A stretch of 10,163 bases of DNA from a bacterium. GTDB taxonomy: Bacteria > Armatimonadota > Zipacnadia > Zipacnadales > Zipacnadaceae. Below, in pieces: positions 6,593 through 10,163 of this stretch. The notes beneath the pieces are model-generated. The model was not told the DNA's origin. It saw only the letters and a list, made by a program, of their open reading frames with translations, and did not search any database. The DNA is taken from positions 1 to 10,163 of the forward strand of contig JAUVXR010000050.1 of the NCBI GenBank assembly GCA_030603495.1. Reading direction: 5' to 3'. The number at the start of each line of letters is the position of its first letter. Position 1 is the stretch's first letter. The position numbers and the translations under genes are program-made.

Positions 6593-6596
6593 TCAC
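6366..6596 (-). CDS. Doubtful 76-aa ORF with C-terminal membrane segment
   Basis: A GTG at 6596-6594 overlaps the TGA of the secreted-protein gene (GTGA), a layout typical of coupled translation. The frame runs 76 codons. The N-terminal two thirds are very rich in arginine (for example CRQLSRRIQARMSRRSAR). The end is a hydrophobic span, WLITAGTTALACFAALAGPLLCYWV, written here as about residues 50-75, which would suit a tail-anchored membrane protein. There is no separate ribosome binding site and no known relative. Competing frames of similar length overlap it, so it may be noise. Confidence 0.2.
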   Translation of the reverse strand: MSVTLGRALRRTCASQKWRRESGIRHDGRCRQLSRRIQARMSRRSAREHSWLITAGTTALACFAALAGPLLCYWVE

Positions 6597-8254
6597 TCCA
6601 CGAGCGTGACACGGTTGAGCTTCTCGTCAACCAGGTAGAACGACCCACCTACCGAGACGTCCACGACGATGTCCTTGTACCCAAGCACCCTGAGTTTCAC
6701 GCTCGTCCGGTCGCAACGAGGTGAGTGAGCATATACGAGCCACTTCCGAACCGGTGCCTTCCCCCGAACCAAGGCCAGCGAGAAGACGTTGACGGGCCAG
6801 TGCAACTCCCAAGGAAACTCCTGCGCGTTGACGTCCGCGTCCAGCAGGAACCAGCGGTCTTCATCCTTGTACTCCGCGGGGATGCCCGCCTGGTAAGGGT
6901 GATCATGAGCCCGGTTAGGGACCAATTCACCGTGTCGCCACCATTGCTTGAGGATCGGGTTCTCGTAGACGCGGTCGACTGCGTGGACCAGCGCCATGAA
7001 GTAGGAAGCGCCTCCCTCCCAGGAGTCTTTGTCGTCCCAGGGAAAGACCCATCCCCGGTATTCCCGGACGGCTCGTGGCCTCAACAGCCACATGCCGAAT
7101 TGCACGAAGCCACGGTAGCGCTCAGGAGTGTAGGTCTGTCCCTGCATACGATAGAGGGTGCGGGGCGCCGGATATGACTTCTCCCTCTGCGGACCGCCAT
7201 ACCCATCCCACACGGAGATCTCCAGCCAGAAGGCGCGGTTCAGCGCATACGCTCTCTCCTGCATGAAGACCAGGTTCATGAATTCCACCTGGGGGCTCCA
7301 CATGGTATCGTCTCTGCTGGGATTCCAATCATGGGTATAGTACGAGGGACTGCCGCCGTCCCACATCAGCGGGTAGGGATTGATCCGTCCCTGGCTATGC
7401 AGTGAGTAGTGAACCCACCCACCCCATCGCCCAATGAACTCTGGCCCGAACGCACTGTAGCCTACGAAGACGGCGTTGTTCTTCCAGTTGGGGTTGTCCA
7501 GGCCTTCGCGCATGCCCTCCTGCAGCGCCCGGTAGCGCTCGATCCAGCCGTCAGCGACGACCTTCCGCTTGGCGTCGTCGTCTCTCCCTTTGCCGTACTT
7601 CTCAAGGTAGCGTTTCGAATTCTCTACTTCACGCCAGACGAGCTTGCGGTGCTCATTGTTGGACAGGAAGACCACCAGCGGCGGATCCGGATACCACTCC
7701 TGGAGCTTCCTGATCCAAGCGTTGTCCGTATGCTTTCTCCCGATCTCTCGCCACGGCTTCAGCGGGCCGAAGGGAGAAACCTGTGGCAGGATCTTTCCGT
7801 CGACGTCGATCACGTTTGGGTTCTCGTTCGGCGGGAGGCTGAGATAGGGCTCAGCCGAGAGGCCGCTTTCCCATTGGCTGGCGATGAAGGTAAGCGGGAG
7901 TCTCAACTGGCGCGCGTTGTGGATCGGCTCGTCGTAGTACGTGAGAAGGAAATCCACTGGATCCGAAGGAACATCGCCCTCTCGCGGAGGATGAGTAAAC
8001 CAGGGCAATAGGTGATGGCCCTTTTCGATCAACTTCATCTGATTGGCCGGCCGCCAGCCCGCACACGTCGGGTCGCGGAATTTACCGGACTGCCAACTGC
8101 ACGCTAGCGGGAGCGGTCGGCCCTCCCGGCTGTTGTTAGGCCGGGTGGCTTCCACGCGGATGTCCTCCGCTGTAGACTGCGCCTCATCCGCAGCCAGCAG
8201 TGGATGTGACAGGAATAGCAGGACGGAAATGATAATCATGACGCGCGTTGCCAT
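6593..8254 (-). CDS. Secreted protein resembling a TIM-barrel glycoside hydrolase
   Basis: This 553-residue exported protein begins MATRVMIIISVLLF and continues to a cleavage-like LLAADE at residues 19-24. I chose the ATG at 8254-8252 because it starts this signal peptide and follows GGGAGGGGAGGT at a good distance; the longer frame from 8332 would bury the signal. The mature part is rich in Trp, Tyr, Asp and Glu, as sugar-binding enzymes are. The segment PLVVFLSNNEHRKLVW (N199-N200-E201) looks like the Asn-Glu acid/base motif of clan GH-A, and AFWLEISVWDG (E345) could carry the nucleophile. The last 60 residues read like a beta-sandwich domain ending in FYLVDE. I know no exact family, and the catalytic assignments are inference. 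It is the last clear gene of the minus-strand carbohydrate cluster, 159 bases after the deacetylase gene. Confidence 0.72.
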   Translation of the reverse strand: MATRVMIIISVLLFLSHPLLAADEAQSTAEDIRVEATRPNNSREGRPLPLACSWQSGKFRDPTCAGWRPANQMKLIEKGHHLLPWFTHPPREGDVPSDPVDFLLTYYDEPIHNARQLRLPLTFIASQWESGLSAEPYLSLPPNENPNVIDVDGKILPQVSPFGPLKPWREIGRKHTDNAWIRKLQEWYPDPPLVVFLSNNEHRKLVWREVENSKRYLEKYGKGRDDDAKRKVVADGWIERYRALQEGMREGLDNPNWKNNAVFVGYSAFGPEFIGRWGGWVHYSLHSQGRINPYPLMWDGGSPSYYTHDWNPSRDDTMWSPQVEFMNLVFMQERAYALNRAFWLEISVWDGYGGPQREKSYPAPRTLYRMQGQTYTPERYRGFVQFGMWLLRPRAVREYRGWVFPWDDKDSWEGGASYFMALVHAVDRVYENPILKQWWRHGELVPNRAHDHPYQAGIPAEYKDEDRWFLLDADVNAQEFPWELHWPVNVFSLALVRGKAPVRKWLVYAHSPRCDRTSVKLRVLGYKDIVVDVSVGGSFYLVDEKLNRVTLVE

Positions 8255-8382
8255 GTGACCTCCCCTCCCGTGTTTCGAGACTGATCGCGCTGTTGCGCGG
8301 CAGTGCACGGTGGGAGTAGAAATGCCTGCCACGTGAGCTATCGTGCTTATTCATTCTGACGGGCATCCTCCTGCCTTCGCGT

Positions 8383-8402
8383 GCGGGCAATGCGTGCCCC
8401 GC
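8383..8402. promoter_or_regulatory. Stem-loop between deacetylase and secreted-protein genes
   Basis: Eleven bases after the deacetylase stop, GCGGGCA (8383-8389) pairs with TGCCCCGC (8395-8402) with one bulged base and a five-base loop. No T-run follows on the minus strand, so it is not a standard intrinsic terminator. It could act as a processing or mRNA-stability element between the two genes. Confidence 0.35.
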
Positions 8403-8413
8403 TCGACCTATCG

Positions 8414-9250
8414 TCAGCCTCCCACCATGGCCTGATGCGCTTCTTCTATGTTGACAAATTTGCAGGCGTAGTCCGACTGCACACTGGTGAGGATCTCCTC
8501 AAGCATCCCCACTATCTCCCAGTCCATTACAGTGCGTTGCTGATCCATCACTTCGTAGGGGTGAAAAAGCCAAAGATAGCATGCAGTTTCCACCCCACTG
8601 TTGGCGAAGGCCTCATCCCACCGGCGCATCTGCTCCCATCTGAAGCCGTCCTCGCAGCAGGGATTCAGGAACATCTCCATCGCCGGAAACTGGATGAAGT
8701 GGCCCAAGCGGGAGGTATAGTCCAGAAAGTTGTCGTAGTCGTGCCGGTACGGGTTGATGCCTGGAGGGATGTCGCTGTTATCCAGGGCTGGGTTCCGGTT
8801 GTGGTCCTTGCGGACGTCTCCCGGTACTATCTCGGAGACGTGGGTATAACCCAACTCCTGCAAAGCGCGGTAGATGTTGGGTTTCTGGACCAAGCAGCCG
8901 TTGCGATGGCAGCGCACGCTGGACGGATAGTTGTTGTCGGCAAGCCAGCCTTCGACCCGTTCCTTCGACCGCCGGGAGAATTCCACTGCCTCGCCAAACT
9001 CAGCTATATCGCCGAGGGGCTCATAATGATCATGAACCCCCAGCACATCGTCTCTGCCGATCACTTGATGCAAGAAATCCGGATGGTTGCGAGTAAAGTC
9101 GTGGACATTTTCATTGACGAACCAGGTGATATGTCCGGCAGCGCCCGTCTTCTCGAAGGTATCCAGGAGCACCTGAAGGCTCTCGCGTTGCAAGGGAAGC
9201 TCAGCCGTGTGCAGGTCACCGTCAACGGTCACCAAAAATAGCTTTTCCAT
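8414..9250 (-). CDS. NodB-like polysaccharide deacetylase family protein
   Basis: This 278-residue protein has the layout of the carbohydrate esterase 4/NodB-homology fold. Residues 6-12 LVTVDGD place Asp10 and Asp12 as motif 1. GVHDHYEP (71-78) supplies His73 and His75 for the metal site. VRCHRNG (112-118) matches the Arg-containing motif 3. WLFHPYEV (227-234) gives the late His230. Family enzymes remove acetyl groups from N-acetylated sugars, usually using a divalent metal. No signal peptide is present, so it should act in the cytoplasm, unlike most cell-wall deacetylases; a nucleotide-sugar or oligosaccharide substrate fits better. The start follows GGGGAG by six bases. A 286-codon plus-strand frame covers the same region and is a shadow. 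It lies between the UroD-like fragment and the secreted glycosidase-like gene. Confidence 0.78.
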   Translation of the reverse strand: MEKLFLVTVDGDLHTAELPLQRESLQVLLDTFEKTGAAGHITWFVNENVHDFTRNHPDFLHQVIGRDDVLGVHDHYEPLGDIAEFGEAVEFSRRSKERVEGWLADNNYPSSVRCHRNGCLVQKPNIYRALQELGYTHVSEIVPGDVRKDHNRNPALDNSDIPPGINPYRHDYDNFLDYTSRLGHFIQFPAMEMFLNPCCEDGFRWEQMRRWDEAFANSGVETACYLWLFHPYEVMDQQRTVMDWEIVGMLEEILTSVQSDYACKFVNIEEAHQAMVGG

Positions 9251-9276
9251 TTTATTCTCCCCTGCTTGTTTGTGAA

Positions 9277-9305
9277 ATCATAAAATGTTCTCTGGCACCG
9301 GTGCC
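9277..9305 (-). promoter_or_regulatory. Possible promoter with a 12-bp palindromic operator before the deacetylase gene
   Basis: GGCACCGGTGCC (9294-9305) is a perfect 12-bp palindrome with a central CG, a shape common in LacI-family operators. A -10-like TATGAT lies on the minus strand at 9282-9277, which puts the palindrome over the -35 position. A true -35 sequence is missing there; the nearest TTGACG is 26 bases from the -10. This suits a promoter that depends on, or is blocked by, a regulator binding the palindrome. Confidence 0.4.
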
Positions 9306-9392
9306 TCTCGTCAACTTTGCGAATGTCCAGCTGCGATCATGACTTCGCAATGTATACAGAGCAAAGACCTTGGCATGACACTTTTTCGGGTG

Positions 9393-10061
9393 TTACGCTG
9401 AGGGATCACCTCCCAACTTTTCCAGCGTATCACAGATTACCTCGATATTCTCCAGCGGTACATCAGGCAGACACTGAGCGTATACCTGAAGTCCCCCTTG
9501 TTTATCGCGCAGTGCTTCCACTGTCTCCACGATGTGATTTTCCAGCTCGCGCGGCGTAGCAAAGGGGAACAGTTGCCTGTCCAAGTCCAGACTGATAGCC
9601 ACCGTTCTTGAGAGCTGCTTCAGTCTTAGCTCCGCGACATCGTTGGATCTAATCTGCGCGTGCATCAAATCCACTCCGCACTCAGCCAGATCGTCAACGA
9701 CTGGCAGGATGTGGCCGTCGGTACGAAACCAAACTAGCATACCGGCTTTCTTGCAGGCAGTGAAGATCTCCTCATAGCAAGGCATTAAGAATCGACGGAA
9801 ACTCTTGGGGCTGATGGGGAAACGATCCTGCATACTGATGTCGTCCCCGAAGTGCAAGAACTCTACCTCGCTGTGCGCGAGCTTCTCGATCACGCGTAGA
9901 TTGTAATCGCGGACCAGCTCGATCAGACGATATAGCCTCGGCTCATCGGTAGCAATGTCCAGCATCAAGTTCTCAAAACCGCGCAGGAAGTACAGGCGCT
10001 CGAACATGCCGCCGTAGTGGGTACTGTACGTGCTCAGACCTATTTGGACAAATTGGGCCAA
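9393..10061 (-). CDS. UroD/MtaA-like protein, apparently lacking its N-terminus
   Basis: The 222 residues match the C-terminal two thirds of uroporphyrinogen decarboxylase-like proteins, a family that also holds corrinoid-dependent methyltransferases such as MtaA. The evidence is the FERLYFLRGFENLMLDI segment, FLHFGDDISMQDRFPISP, FRRFL, WFRTDGHI in place of the usual H-x-(C/D)-G metal or substrate motif, and the closing FATPREL. Full-length members have about 330-370 residues, and this region would begin at about residue 130. An in-frame TGA (10100-10098) stands 12 codons before the TTG at 10061. No ribosome binding site precedes that TTG. None of the three minus-strand frames in the remaining 60 bases looks like the missing part. 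It is probably a 5'-truncated pseudogene, or the start lies beyond a frameshift. A role in heme synthesis is unlikely; an odd methyltransferase in a glycan locus is more in keeping with the neighbours. Confidence 0.7.
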   Translation of the reverse strand: MAQFVQIGLSTYSTHYGGMFERLYFLRGFENLMLDIATDEPRLYRLIELVRDYNLRVIEKLAHSEVEFLHFGDDISMQDRFPISPKSFRRFLMPCYEEIFTACKKAGMLVWFRTDGHILPVVDDLAECGVDLMHAQIRSNDVAELRLKQLSRTVAISLDLDRQLFPFATPRELENHIVETVEALRDKQGGLQVYAQCLPDVPLENIEVICDTLEKLGGDPSA

Positions 10062-10117
10062 TGAATAAGGTGTACTTTGACCTCTATTGTGGCTGACTCA
10101 CTTGGTCGTGCGCACTA

Positions 10118-10137
10118 GCGCCAGGTTGTACTGGCGC
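10118..10137. repeat. 7-bp stem-loop upstream of the UroD-like fragment
   Basis: GCGCCAG (10118-10124) and CTGGCGC (10131-10137) form a perfect stem with a six-base loop. An 8-bp palindrome GTGCGCAC lies next to it at 10108-10115. The pair sits just beyond the point where UroD-like similarity stops. It has no T-run in either direction and its role is unknown. Confidence 0.35.
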
Positions 10138-10163
10138 CGGGCTCGAACCGTTCGCCGTTGCAC

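Noticed and set aside
8255-8332. Longer start for the secreted protein
   Set aside because: It would add 26 residues before an obvious signal peptide and ignore the strong ribosome binding site before 8254.
8381-9241. 286-codon plus-strand frame
   Set aside because: It is antisense to the deacetylase gene, which has family motifs in order and a ribosome binding site.
10132-10163. tRNA T-arm-like GGTTCGAGCCC on the minus strand
   Set aside because: Only three of five T-stem pairs form and no acceptor stem can be fitted, so this is not a tRNA end.
1-10163. CRISPR array, rRNA or tandem repeats
   Set aside because: No regularly spaced repeats or rRNA-like stretches were seen on reading both strands; the 16S-tail match at 9403 is isolated.

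Overview
This is a mosaic window of roughly 55-60% GC from a bacterium with an outer membrane. The evidence for the outer membrane is a porin-like gene with a signal peptide that runs off the left edge. Several features are often met in Armatimonadota and in Planctomycetes/Verrucomicrobia-type lineages: a UroD-like protein fragment, a NodB-like deacetylase, a large secreted glycosidase-like protein, an Eco57I-type restriction-modification enzyme and an IS21 remnant. The phylum is a guess; the sequence does not settle it.

Left part (1-1554). A partial outer-membrane porin lies on the minus strand (<1-403), diverging from a DUF72/YecE-family gene on the plus strand (754-1554). The 350-base gap between them holds a good sigma70-type promoter for each. 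The porin promoter has a perfect TTGACA and an extended -10. It implies a leader of about 165 nt containing two short reading frames.

Defence part (1578-4981, plus strand). A possible 20-codon leader ORF overlaps the start of a 977-aa single-chain restriction-modification protein by 4 nt. The order in that protein is PD-(D/E)XK nuclease, gamma-type N6-adenine methylase, specificity region and helical C-terminus. A 133-aa protein with two predicted membrane segments follows 9 nt later, and its ribosome binding site overlaps the R-M stop codon. About 1 kb of the R-M gene, from the NPPY motif through the specificity region, has clearly lower GC than both flanks, which suggests exchange of that block.

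Middle part (4982-6596). A 213-nt gap without a convincing gene is followed by a 70-aa four-cysteine protein with a very strong ribosome binding site (5195-5407). After a second gap of about 190 nt comes a stand-alone CheY-like receiver (5600-6037). Convergent to it is the C-terminal remnant of an IS21-family IstB (6084-6290). A perfect 12-bp inverted repeat links the ends of these last two. The stretch 6291-6592 has no recognisable gene except a weak 76-codon reading frame.

Right part (6593-10163, minus strand). Three carbohydrate/one-carbon type genes run in the same direction: a UroD/MtaA-like coding region that appears to lack its N-terminal third or more, a NodB-like polysaccharide deacetylase, and a secreted 553-aa protein with a glycosidase-like look. 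A perfect 12-bp palindrome sits at the -35 position of a possible promoter before the deacetylase gene. A stem-loop lies between the deacetylase gene and the secreted-protein gene. Together these three look like a small glycan-processing locus.

No rRNA, tRNA, CRISPR array or complete mobile element is present. I saw no complete new system. The best candidates for something under-described are the R-M plus membrane-protein pair, the recombined specificity block, the small cysteine protein and the secreted glycosidase-like protein.
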